Notes: a model not told the origin generated them from the letters alone. A stretch of 64,000 bases of DNA from an uncultured Mediterranea sp. (GCF_902493215.1 NZ_CABUOL010000003.1:1-64000), one strand, 5' to 3'; positions 54,215 to 62,428 are shown, counted from the first letter of the stretch. A program made the numbers and translations.

Positions 54215-54499
54215 ATGAAGATGAAACATTTAGTAAAAGTCATTCTCGTGGCCGTTGTCATCCTTGCCTTCTGCTTCGGACTTTATGTCCTCAGCGACCG
54301 GTGGGATGCGCCTGTTCTCCGATTCCTGAACTACACCATCATCGGTGCAGCCGCTGGAATCTATGCAGGTCCCCGTCTTGCCCCCGAAGTCGATAAGGAG
54401 AAGTATCGGATGAATTCCAGGAAATGGATATTGAGCATCGCAGGCGTAGTCGTGTTTGCGGCAGTACTGTCCTGGCTGGTTGAGGGGAGGTTGTGGTAA
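54215..54499 (+). CDS. Small membrane protein, family member 4 of 4
   Basis: This is a 94-residue protein if started at 54215 (MKMKHLVKVILVAVVI); the longer frame is rejected because its first 28 residues come from the preceding gene. Three hydrophobic segments are predicted, including LVKVILVAVVILAFCFGLYVL and ILSIAGVVVFAAVLSWL. Its pattern RWDAPVLRF ... VEGRLW repeats that of the protein at 53646. Function unknown. Confidence 0.73.
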   Translation: MKMKHLVKVILVAVVILAFCFGLYVLSDRWDAPVLRFLNYTIIGAAAGIYAGPRLAPEVDKEKYRMNSRKWILSIAGVVVFAAVLSWLVEGRLW

Positions 54500-54520
54500 T
54501 AATAGAATAATACGAAATAA

Positions 54521-55633
54521 ATGGCAGATAACAACACCATACTGGAAAAGCTCGACGGCCTCGTGGCCCGCTTCGAGGAAGTGTCGACACTGATTACCGA
54601 CCCGGCAGTCATTGCCGACCAGAAGCGGTACGTCAAGCTGACGAAAGAATACAAGGAACTGGGCGACCTGATGGAAGCCCGCAAGGAATACATGCAGGTA
54701 TTGAACGGCATCGACGAGGCCAAGGACATCATCGCCAACGAAACCGATGCCGAGATGCGCGACATGGCCCGCGAGGAACTTGATGCCTGCCAGACGCGCC
54801 TGCCAGAACTGGAGGAGCACATCAAGCTGCTGCTCGTTCCGGCCGACCCGCAGGACAGCCGCAACGCCATCCTTGAGATACGTGGCGGTACGGGCGGCGA
54901 CGAAGCGGCCATCTTTGCAGGCGACCTCTTCCGCATGTACTCCAAGTACTGCGACATCAAGGGCTGGAAGCTCGAAGTGTCCAGCGCCAACGAAGGAGCC
55001 GCCGGCGGCTTCAAGGAAATCATCTGTTCCGTTACGGGCGAGAACGTGTATGGCACGCTAAAGTATGAGTCGGGCGTGCACCGCGTACAGCGTGTGCCGG
55101 CCACGGAGACACAGGGCCGTGTACATACCTCAGCCGCCTCGGTAGCCGTACTGCCCGAAGCCGAGGAGTTCGACGTGGTGATCAATGAAGGCGAAATCAA
55201 GTGGGACACCTTCCGAAGCGGCGGTGCAGGCGGCCAGAACGTGAACAAGGTAGAATCGGGCGTGCGCCTGCGCTACAACTGGAAGAACCCGCTGACGGGT
55301 GTCGTAGAAGAAATCCTCATCGAGTGTACCGAGACGCGCGACCAGCCCAAGAACAAGGAGCGTGCCCTCTCGCGCCTGCGCACCTTCATCTACGACAAGG
55401 AGCATCAGAAGTACATCGACGACATCGCCTCCAAGCGCAAGACAATGGTCAGCACGGGCGACCGCTCGGCCAAGATACGTACCTACAACTATCCGCAGGG
55501 ACGCATCACCGACCACCGCATCAACTACACCATCTACAACCTGGCCGCCTTCATGGACGGCGACATACAGGACTGCATCGACCACCTCATCGTGGCCGAG
55601 AATGCGGAACGGTTGAAGGAAAGCGAGCTGTAA
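54521..55633 (+). CDS. prfA: Peptide chain release factor 1
   Basis: This 370-residue factor ends translation at UAA and UAG. The catalytic GGQ motif lies in FRSGGAGGQNVNKVESGVRL at about residue 236. The domain 2 signature GGTGGDEAAIFAGDLFRMY is present, and the recognition loop residues lie near the PATETQGRVHTSA region. It has normal length and overlaps nothing. It is separated from purM by the small-protein cluster. Confidence 0.97.
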   Translation: MADNNTILEKLDGLVARFEEVSTLITDPAVIADQKRYVKLTKEYKELGDLMEARKEYMQVLNGIDEAKDIIANETDAEMRDMAREELDACQTRLPELEEHIKLLLVPADPQDSRNAILEIRGGTGGDEAAIFAGDLFRMYSKYCDIKGWKLEVSSANEGAAGGFKEIICSVTGENVYGTLKYESGVHRVQRVPATETQGRVHTSAASVAVLPEAEEFDVVINEGEIKWDTFRSGGAGGQNVNKVESGVRLRYNWKNPLTGVVEEILIECTETRDQPKNKERALSRLRTFIYDKEHQKYIDDIASKRKTMVSTGDRSAKIRTYNYPQGRITDHRINYTIYNLAAFMDGDIQDCIDHLIVAENAERLKESEL

Positions 55634-55646
55634 AAACTGATGGATT

Positions 55647-56435
55647 ATGCATAGAATTTTATTACTTATAACCCTATTAGGGCACCTGGCCACGCTTCGT
55701 GCGCAAGTGTCGGACAGAAAAGAAATAGAGATGGACCGTATAAAGAACAGTGTCGTCCTCTTTACATTCGGACAGTCCAATTCTGCAAACTACGGGCAAG
55801 GAGGAAAATATCTCTATACTCCACGGCATGAAGTCTACAACTATTTCAACCAAAAGCTCTACATGGCCCAGGACCCTTTACTGGGAGCCACAGGAAAAGG
55901 TGGCAGTGTGTGGGGAATAACAGGCGATTTGCTAATCGAAAAGAAGAAGGCACAAGCTGTGACCATTATTCCCATTGGCATCGGAGGAGTCAAAATCTCA
56001 GAATGGGCAAAAGGAGGAGTACACCATCAGTTACTGGAAAAAACGCTGGATGACATAGTCCGTTTGGGCATTCAAATAGACTGCATCTGCTGGCATCAGG
56101 GAGAATCGGACAATATTGCCAATACGACTTCTGCACAATATATGGAGAAATTTCTCGAAATACGCGAGGCATTCCGAAAACGAGGTATACAAGCTCCTTT
56201 CGTTGTGGCCGTTGCCAGTTATCACCCTCTTTGCCTGGAAGAAGACCACGGATGCTCAAAAGAGATAAGAGATGCACAGAAAGAATTGGCAAGAAAATAT
56301 AAAGATATTCATCAAGGTCCCGATACAGACAAGCTTAACAAAGTGTATCAGCGTGCAGACGGCATTCACTTCTCACACGTAGGCCAACGGCAACATGCCG
56401 AAATGTGGGCAAAAATTCTTGCCCGAATATTATAA
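55647..56435 (+). CDS. Secreted sialate O-acetylesterase-type SGNH carbohydrate esterase
   Basis: This 262-residue protein has a signal peptide (about 1-20, cleaved near RAQ). Its SGNH domain has the nucleophile in TFGQSNSANYG, the motif CWHQGESDN, and the Asp-His pair in ADGIHFSHVG. This is the compact form of the SASA family. It sits between prfA and pyrF, is of lower GC than either, and seems unrelated to the housekeeping neighbours, so an inserted gene is likely. Confidence 0.85.
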   Translation: MHRILLLITLLGHLATLRAQVSDRKEIEMDRIKNSVVLFTFGQSNSANYGQGGKYLYTPRHEVYNYFNQKLYMAQDPLLGATGKGGSVWGITGDLLIEKKKAQAVTIIPIGIGGVKISEWAKGGVHHQLLEKTLDDIVRLGIQIDCICWHQGESDNIANTTSAQYMEKFLEIREAFRKRGIQAPFVVAVASYHPLCLEEDHGCSKEIRDAQKELARKYKDIHQGPDTDKLNKVYQRADGIHFSHVGQRQHAEMWAKILARIL

Positions 56436-56470
56436 GAATCAGTATATATCAATAAAAAAACAAGAGACAT

Positions 56471-57295
56471 ATGAACAAGCAACAACTCTTTGAAAACATC
56501 AAGAAGAAGCAGTCGTTCCTCTGTGTGGGGCTCGACACGGACATCAAGAAGATTCCCGCACACCTACTGAAGGAAGAAGACCCCATCTTCGCTTTCAACA
56601 AGGCCATCATCGACGCTACGCAGGACCTCTGCATTGCCTACAAGCCCAACCTGGCTTTCTACGAGAGCATGGGCGTAAAGGGATGGATTGCCTTCGAAAA
56701 GACGGTGAACTACATCAAGCAGAACTATCCCGACCAATTCATCATCGCCGACGCCAAGCGCGGCGACATCGGCAACACATCGGCCATGTATGCCCGTACC
56801 TTCTTCGAGGAGCTGGACATCGACTCCGTGACCGTAGCTCCCTACATGGGCGAGGACAGCGTGACGCCGTTCCTGACGTACGAAGGCAAGTGGGTCATCC
56901 TGTTGGCACTGACCAGCAACAAGGGTTCACACGACTTCCAGCTGACAGAAGATAAAGATGGCGAGCGTCTGTTCGAGAAAGTACTCCGCAAGAGCCAAGA
57001 GTGGGCCAACGACGAGAACATGATGTACGTGGTAGGTGCTACGCAAGGCCGTATGTTCGAGGATATCCGCAAGGTTGTGCCCAATCACTTCCTGCTCGTG
57101 CCGGGCGTAGGCGCTCAGGGCGGCTCGCTGGAAGAAGTCTGCAAGTATGGCATGACGAAGGAGTGCGGCCTCATCGTCAACTCCAGCCGTGGCATCATCT
57201 ACGTGGACAAGACGGAGAACTTCGCCGCCGCCAGCCGCAAGGCCGCACAGGAAGTGCAGGCACAGATGGCCGAGCAGCTGAAGACAATTCTTTGA
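56471..57295 (+). CDS. pyrF: Orotidine-5'-phosphate decarboxylase
   Basis: This 274-residue pyrimidine-synthesis enzyme has the catalytic Lys/Asp motif FIIADAKRGDIGNTS (about residue 90) and AYKPNLAFYESMG, which mark the type 2 form. The VGATQGRMF and LVPGVGAQGGSLEE loops bind the phosphate. It has the expected length. Confidence 0.95.
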   Translation: MNKQQLFENIKKKQSFLCVGLDTDIKKIPAHLLKEEDPIFAFNKAIIDATQDLCIAYKPNLAFYESMGVKGWIAFEKTVNYIKQNYPDQFIIADAKRGDIGNTSAMYARTFFEELDIDSVTVAPYMGEDSVTPFLTYEGKWVILLALTSNKGSHDFQLTEDKDGERLFEKVLRKSQEWANDENMMYVVGATQGRMFEDIRKVVPNHFLLVPGVGAQGGSLEEVCKYGMTKECGLIVNSSRGIIYVDKTENFAAASRKAAQEVQAQMAEQLKTIL

Positions 57296-57323
57296 TTCGG
57301 CGAAAAGCTCCATTACATAACGA

Positions 57324-57468
57324 GGGTGTATCAAAATAAGAGTTCGCTTTCTTTAGGCACGGATTACACGGATTTCACGGATTAATATCCATATATATTC
57401 CGCGTTTTTCCGCGTAATCCGTGCCTGAAAATAACAGGAAGTCAGCCTCTCTTTATTTTGATACACCC
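57324..57468. repeat. REP/MITE-like element with terminal inverted repeats (CGGATTAC family, copy 4)
   Basis: A 16-bp perfect terminal repeat GGGTGTATCAAAATAA (57324-57339) matches the complement at 57453-57468. Inside, AGGCACGGATTAC (57355-57367) pairs with GTAATCCGTGCCT (57414-57426), with further CGGATT repeats. It encodes nothing and lies between two convergent genes. It is the only copy in the window with intact outer repeats. Confidence 0.85.
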
Positions 57469-57499
57469 TTTCTTCGTCGAAAAGATATGCTCTACCATC

Positions 57500-58582
57500 T
57501 TACTTCAGATACTCCCTGAAGAAACTCTCAATCTTGTCGAAAGGTATTACCTGCAGGTTGTCGTACAGGTCGGTGTGGTTGGCGCCGGGGATGATGAGCA
57601 GTTCCTTGTTGTCGCCCGTCAGCTTCTGGAAGGCATCCCGGCTGAAGTAGCACGAATGGGCCTTCTCACCGTGAATCATCAGGACGGCGCTGCGTATCTC
57701 GTTGCTATAGGTCAGGATGGGCATGTTGATGAACGACAGCGAAGAAGTCTTGTTCCATCCGTCGTTCGAGTTGAGCGAACGCTTGTGGTAGCCGCGCGGG
57801 GTCTTGTAGTAGGCGTAGTAGTCCTTCACGAACTGGGGCGCGTCGGCAGGCAGCGGGTCCACCACACCACCGGCACGTTCGTAGGAGCCGTTGCGGTAGT
57901 CGGCCGTGCGCTGGGCGTTGAGCTGGCGGCGGAGTTCGTAACGCTGGTCTGCATCCATCGAGTCGAAGTAACCGTTGGCCGTGACGCGGCTCATGTCGTA
58001 CATGGTCGAGGTGACCGTCGCCTTGATGCGCGTGTCGATGGCGGCAGCGTTCAAAGCCATGCCTCCCCAACCGCAAATGCCGAGGATGCCGATGCGCTCA
58101 GGGTCTACGTCGTCGCGGGTTGACAGATAGTCCACCGCCGCACAGAAGTCCTCCGTATTGATGTCGGGCGAGGCCACATAGCGAGGCTGGCCGCCACTCT
58201 CGCCCGTAAACGAGGGGTCGAAGGCAATGGTCAGGAAGCCGCGCTCGGCCAGCATCTGCGCATAGAGGCCCGACGCCTGCTCCTTGACGGCTCCGAACGG
58301 CCCGCTCACGGCAATGGCAGCCAGCTTGCCCGTAGCCTGCTTCGGCACGTAGAGGTCGGCCACAAGCGTAATGCCGTAGCGGTTGTGGAAGGTCACTTTA
58401 CGATGATTCACTTTGTCGCTCTGCGGGAACACCTTGTCCCACTCACTGGTCAATTCCAATTTTTCCATATCGTTTTCTGTTTGAGGGTTACATTTGTCCG
58501 TAACGTTTGCCGCACCAGCGGCGGTAAGGCCTGTCAGCAGGAAGGCTGCCAGCAGGCAGGAGAGAGTTTTCTTTCTGTTCAT
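57500..58582 (-). CDS. Secreted alpha/beta hydrolase with a Cys nucleophile
   Basis: This 360-residue protein has a signal peptide (about 1-24). The nucleophile elbow reads GICGWGG, with Cys in place of the usual Ser, as in dienelactone hydrolases. AFDPSFTGESGG and the C-terminal MIHGEKAHS and PGANHTDLYD provide the probable acid/His pair. The family is DUF-type/xylan-esterase-like hydrolases of Bacteroidota, and the substrate is unknown. It is followed 24 bp away by the cyclophilin-like gene upstream on the same strand. Confidence 0.82.
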   Translation of the reverse strand: MNRKKTLSCLLAAFLLTGLTAAGAANVTDKCNPQTENDMEKLELTSEWDKVFPQSDKVNHRKVTFHNRYGITLVADLYVPKQATGKLAAIAVSGPFGAVKEQASGLYAQMLAERGFLTIAFDPSFTGESGGQPRYVASPDINTEDFCAAVDYLSTRDDVDPERIGILGICGWGGMALNAAAIDTRIKATVTSTMYDMSRVTANGYFDSMDADQRYELRRQLNAQRTADYRNGSYERAGGVVDPLPADAPQFVKDYYAYYKTPRGYHKRSLNSNDGWNKTSSLSFINMPILTYSNEIRSAVLMIHGEKAHSCYFSRDAFQKLTGDNKELLIIPGANHTDLYDNLQVIPFDKIESFFREYLK

Positions 58583-58606
58583 CTTTTACACCTTATATAT
58601 ACTATC

Positions 58607-59128
58607 TTATTTGCTTCCCAAGCCAAGGGTCACGGTAACATCTCCGTCGCCCAAAGCGGCTTTCAGTTCACTTTCCGACACGTTGTCAATCTTGCCGAGA
58701 CGGGTCAGCGAATAGTTGTTGCGTCCGTAGTAGATGACGAAATAGCGGCCCTGATACAGAATCAGGTCGCCCGGCACGGTCGAAATCTGTTCATCGTTGC
58801 GCGGCAGGGTGGTGCCTATCGGGCCCACCTTCTCCATCCGTGCATAGTCTTCCATCTCGATGGTGAGGTCTCCCTCGGCCAGCAGCGCCTTCAGCGCACG
58901 AGTCGAAGAGTTGTCCACCAGCGTGGCGGTGAATGTCTTTCCGCCTACTTTCAGTCTGATTGTACTTGTTTCCATATTCTCTTGATTTTCATTTTCCGAT
59001 TCTTCTTCCTCCGGCTGGGCGGGCTGTTCGGGTACGGGAGGCACAAGCTCCGGTTCGGGATCCGAGCTACAGGCCGCCGCCATCCAGGGCAGCAACAGGA
59101 GGAGGAAAATCAGCAGACAGGTCTTCAT
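58607..59128 (-). CDS. Cyclophilin-like-fold lipoprotein
   Basis: This 173-residue lipoprotein has a lipobox at Cys20 (AAAC), a Pro/Glu-rich spacer (about 24-52), and a cyclophilin-like domain (about 55-172): STIRLKVGGKTFTATLVDNSSTRALKAL, a middle GTTLPRNDEQISTVPGDLILYQGRYFVIYYG, and a C-terminal TVTLGLG. Members of this domain family have unknown function and no shown isomerase activity. It probably shares an operon with the hydrolase gene. Confidence 0.87.
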   Translation of the reverse strand: MKTCLLIFLLLLLPWMAAACSSDPEPELVPPVPEQPAQPEEEESENENQENMETSTIRLKVGGKTFTATLVDNSSTRALKALLAEGDLTIEMEDYARMEKVGPIGTTLPRNDEQISTVPGDLILYQGRYFVIYYGRNNYSLTRLGKIDNVSESELKAALGDGDVTVTLGLGSK

Positions 59129-59322
59129 GATAAAAAAACGTTAGGGTTTCCGGATGCAAAGATACGGCGGCGGACGCCTCCGCCATGTATACGGATTACG
59201 GAAGAAATAACGGAGATTACGGATAGATGTACGGATTTCTGCCGCATTCTCTCCGCCTCCCCCTTGTTTATCTCCTTGAAATCTCCTACCTTTGGGCGTA
59301 AACCAATTAAGGACATCCGACC
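59129..59322. other. Intergenic region between divergent genes
   Basis: It holds a small GC-rich hairpin near 59166-59184, two partial ACGGATTACGGA-type repeats near 59189-59223 related to the CGGATTAC family, and the DUF6078 promoter (below). No gene is visible. Confidence 0.55.
59264..59295 (+). promoter_or_regulatory. Promoter of the DUF6078 gene
   Basis: A -33 TTG (59264-59266) and a -7 TACCTTTG (59288-59295) are spaced 21 bp apart, 28 bp upstream of the start at 59323. Confidence 0.65.
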
Positions 59323-59799
59323 ATGAACCACGAAAACACTACCGTCACGCCTACGCCGGCCGTGCAAAACATCCCTAACCATTACCTCTACTGCTTTGCC
59401 ACAGACGAGGCCTGCCCCCGCGCATCGCACTGCCTGCACGCCACCGCCGCCCGCCTCCTCGGACAAAGCGGAAGAACCGATCCGCCCGCCCTGCAGAGCG
59501 TGAGCCCCGTCTATATCCAGAAGTCTGCCGCCCAGTGCAGCTTCTTCCGCGACAGTACGCCCGTACGCTTCGCACGGGGCATGACACACTTGTTCGATTT
59601 GGTACCCTACAAGCAGTTACGGCAAGTCCGCCTTCAGGTCATGGGGTGCTTCTCCTGCGAACGTTACTTCTACTACAGCCAGGAAGGCAAACGCCTCATT
59701 ACCCCTCAGGAACAGAAAGCCATCCAGAATGTATTCCGCCGGGCTGGCATCTCCCCCGTCCCCGACTTCGACGAATACTCTGAAGGAGTAAATTGGTAA
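59323..59799 (+). CDS. DUF6078-family protein
   Basis: This 158-residue soluble protein is of unknown function. Cysteines are frequent in the first half (CFATDEACPRASHC, SAAQCSFF) and later in MGCFSCERYF, and could form a metal site. No signal peptide or membrane segment is seen. It matches my recollection of DUF6078, a Bacteroidales family. The stop is followed within 26 bp by palindrome array 5. Confidence 0.7.
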   Translation: MNHENTTVTPTPAVQNIPNHYLYCFATDEACPRASHCLHATAARLLGQSGRTDPPALQSVSPVYIQKSAAQCSFFRDSTPVRFARGMTHLFDLVPYKQLRQVRLQVMGCFSCERYFYYSQEGKRLITPQEQKAIQNVFRRAGISPVPDFDEYSEGVNW

Positions 59800-59824
59800 T
59801 CAGACCGATAGCACTGCAAAAAGA

Positions 59825-59952
59825 TTGCAAACGTTTTGCAGTGACTCTGCAAGTGCTTTGCAGTATTACTGCAAAGGCAATACAGAAGCGCTGCAAAGGC
59901 TTTGCAGAAACACTGCAAAACGTGTTGCAGCGATATTGCAAGGCACTTGCAG
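59825..59952. repeat. 22-bp-period palindrome array (array 5), the clearest
   Basis: Six near-palindromic units begin at 59825, 59847, 59869, 59891, 59913 and 59936 (spacing 22, 22, 22, 22, 23 bp). The best unit, at 59891, is the perfect 17-bp palindrome CTGCAAAGGCTTTGCAG, and others differ in the centre. A weak unit may precede at 59803. Linkers are about 5 bp. It lies in the 3' untranslated region of the DUF6078 gene. Open frames seen through it repeat every 22 residues (66 nt) and are judged non-coding. Region 59953-60069 shows a weak -7 (TACCTTTA, 60048) and no gene. Confidence 0.92.
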
Positions 59953-60069
59953 AAACGTAAAGAAACCGAAACTGAAAGAAGAAGGTTTGCTGAAGAAAAG
60001 CAAACCATCCTCCTGTCAACGTATCTGATAGCCTACGACTAAATCAATACCTTTATAAAAACAGAAACC

Positions 60070-61299
60070 ATGAGCTACGAACGCAAAATCATCAACGACC
60101 CCGTCTTCGGGTTCATCAACATACCGAAAGGGCTGCTCTACGACCTTGTGCGCCATCCGCTGCTGCAACGCCTCACGCGCATCCGCCAGCTGGGCCTGTC
60201 GTCCGTGGTCTATCCCGGCGCGCAACATACGCGCTTCCAGCACTCGCTCGGCGCCTTCTACCTGATGACCGAGGCCATCCAGCACCTGACGGCCAAGGGC
60301 AACTTCATCTTCGACAGCGAGGCCGAAGCCGTCGAGGCCGCCATCCTGATGCACGACATCGGCCACGGACCCTTCTCGCACGTGCTGGAAGACACCATCG
60401 TGCGCGGCGTCTCCCACGAAGACATCTCCCTGCTGCTGATGGAGCGCATCAACCGCGAGATGAACGGGCAGCTCACGCTGGCCATCCAGATATTCAAGGA
60501 CGAGTATCCCAAGCGCTTCCTCCACCAGCTGGTCAGCGGCCAGCTCGACATGGACCGCCTGGACTACCTGCGACGCGACAGTTTCTACACGGGCGTCACC
60601 GAGGGAAACATCGGCTCGGCACGCATCATCAAGATGCTCGACGTCAAGGACGACCACCTCGTCGTCGAGGAGAAAGGCATCTACTCCATCGAAAACTTCC
60701 TCATGGCCCGCCGCCTGATGTACTGGCAGGTGTATCTGCACAAGGCCTCCGTAGCCTACGAGCGGATGCTCATCGCCGCCCTGCTCCGCGCCAAGGAGCT
60801 GGCTGCCAAGGGTGAAGAACTCTTCGCCTCGCCCGCCCTGCGCTTCTTCCTCTACAACGACGTGGACCGCACGCGCTTCTACGACGACCCGGCCTGCCTG
60901 GAGAACTTCATCCGCCTGGACGACAACGACATCTGGACCTCGCTCAAGGTATGGTGCGGACACCCCGACAAGGTGCTCTCCACACTGAGCACGGGCATGG
61001 TGGACCGCCGCCTGTTCAAGGTGGAAATCTCCACCGAACCCGCCACCGAGGAGCGCAAGCAGGAACTGACGGCACAGATAGCCGCCGCGCTGGACGTGAC
61101 GCCCGCCGAAGCCGCCTGGTTCGTCTCCGTCCCCCGCATCGAAAAGAACATGTACAACCCCGCCGACGACAGCATCGACATCCTCTACAAGGACGGCACC
61201 ACGAAGAACATCGCCGAGGCATCGGACATGCTCAACATCCAGCTGCTCTCGAAGAAGGTAAAAAAATACTACCTTTGCTACCTGCGCCTGCATAGATAA
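60070..61299 (+). CDS. HD-domain phosphohydrolase (dGTPase-like)
   Basis: This 409-residue protein has an HD domain with the metal motif in AILMHDIGHGPFSH (about residue 97) and TRFQHSLGAFYLM (about 57), typical of the dGTP-triphosphohydrolase-like HD group. The C-terminal half is helical and has no further domain recognised. It is probably cytosolic. The substrate may be a nucleotide. A terminator is not evident before lpxD. Confidence 0.88.
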   Translation: MSYERKIINDPVFGFINIPKGLLYDLVRHPLLQRLTRIRQLGLSSVVYPGAQHTRFQHSLGAFYLMTEAIQHLTAKGNFIFDSEAEAVEAAILMHDIGHGPFSHVLEDTIVRGVSHEDISLLLMERINREMNGQLTLAIQIFKDEYPKRFLHQLVSGQLDMDRLDYLRRDSFYTGVTEGNIGSARIIKMLDVKDDHLVVEEKGIYSIENFLMARRLMYWQVYLHKASVAYERMLIAALLRAKELAAKGEELFASPALRFFLYNDVDRTRFYDDPACLENFIRLDDNDIWTSLKVWCGHPDKVLSTLSTGMVDRRLFKVEISTEPATEERKQELTAQIAAALDVTPAEAAWFVSVPRIEKNMYNPADDSIDILYKDGTTKNIAEASDMLNIQLLSKKVKKYYLCYLRLHR

Positions 61300-61384
61300 G
61301 TATAAAATATTCACCCGAGGACAAGGAAATATAAAAAAAAAGTCCGTTATTTGTGTTTTGAAAACCATTTAGCAAGAAACAGAC

Positions 61385-62425
61385 ATGGAATTTTCAGCCA
61401 AACAAATAGCTGCCTATATACAGGGAGAAATCGTGGGAGACGAGAATGCGACCGTACATACCTTCGCCAAAATCGAGGAAGGAATACCCGGCGCGCTGTC
61501 TTTCCTTTCCAATCCGAAATACACTCCCTATATCTACGAGTCGAAGGCCAGCATCATCCTGGTGAACAAGGACTTCGAACCCGAACATGAAGTGAAAGCC
61601 ACCCTCATCAAGGTGGACAACGCCTACGAGAGCCTTGCCAAGCTGATGACGCTCTACGAACAGAGCAAGCCGCGGCTGACGGGCATCGACCCGCTGGCCT
61701 TCGTGGCCCCCACGGCCAAGGTGGGAGCGAACGTCTACATAGGTCCCTTTGCCTACGTGGGCGACCATGTGGAGATAGGCGACAATACCGCCCTGCATCC
61801 GCGCGCCACCGTGTGTGCCGGAGCCCGCGTGGGCAGCGACTGCATCCTCTATCCGGGGGTTACGGTCTATCATGACTGCCGGGTGGGCAACCGCTGCATC
61901 CTGCATGCCGGAAGCGTCATCGGTGCCGACGGCTTCGGATTTGCCCCTACGCCCGACGGTTACGAAAAAATTTCACAAATCGGCATCACCATCCTCGAGG
62001 ATGACGTGGAGATAGGAGCCAACACGTGCGTAGACCGTGCCACGATGGGAGCCACCATCGTACACCGCGGCGTGAAGCTGGACAACCTTGTCCAGATAGC
62101 CCACAACGACGAGATAGGTTCGCACACGGTGATGGCCGCACAGGTAGGCGTGGCCGGTTCGACCAAGGTGGGCGAATGGTGTATGTTCGGCGGCCAAGTA
62201 GGCATCGCAGGGCACATCCACATCGGCGACAAAGTCATCTTCGGTGCCCAGTCGGGCGTGCCCAGCAGCACCAAGGGCAACCAGCGCCTGATAGGTACGC
62301 CGCCCATGGAAGAGAAGCCCTACTTCAAGTCGCAGGCCATCTTCCGCAAGCTGCCCGATATGTACTTCGAGCTGAACGCGCTCCGCAAAGAACTGAATGA
62401 ACTCAAAGAACAATTAAAGAAATAG
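61385..62425 (+). CDS. lpxD: UDP-3-O-(3-hydroxyacyl)glucosamine N-acyltransferase
   Basis: This 346-residue enzyme adds the N-linked acyl chain in lipid A synthesis. An N-terminal uridine-binding domain (about 1-105) is followed by hexapeptide repeats of the left-handed beta-helix, for example VGANVYIGPFAYVGDHVEIGD. The catalytic His lies in VQIAHNDEIGSHT (about residue 239), and a helical C-terminus follows. It heads the lpx cluster and is 3 bp from lpxC-fabZ. Confidence 0.96.
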   Translation: MEFSAKQIAAYIQGEIVGDENATVHTFAKIEEGIPGALSFLSNPKYTPYIYESKASIILVNKDFEPEHEVKATLIKVDNAYESLAKLMTLYEQSKPRLTGIDPLAFVAPTAKVGANVYIGPFAYVGDHVEIGDNTALHPRATVCAGARVGSDCILYPGVTVYHDCRVGNRCILHAGSVIGADGFGFAPTPDGYEKISQIGITILEDDVEIGANTCVDRATMGATIVHRGVKLDNLVQIAHNDEIGSHTVMAAQVGVAGSTKVGEWCMFGGQVGIAGHIHIGDKVIFGAQSGVPSSTKGNQRLIGTPPMEEKPYFKSQAIFRKLPDMYFELNALRKELNELKEQLKK

Positions 62426-62428
62426 CCC

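Noticed and set aside
59825..59952. Regular repeat spacing resembling a CRISPR array
   Set aside because: Units are 16-18 bp and spacers about 5 bp; CRISPR repeats are longer and have unique spacers of roughly 30 bp. No cas genes are near, and the other 22-bp arrays fail the same test.
59825..60028. Open frames on both strands through palindrome array 5
   Set aside because: They exist only because 22-bp units make a 66-nt pattern free of stops. The deduced proteins are repetitive and lack a ribosome-binding site.
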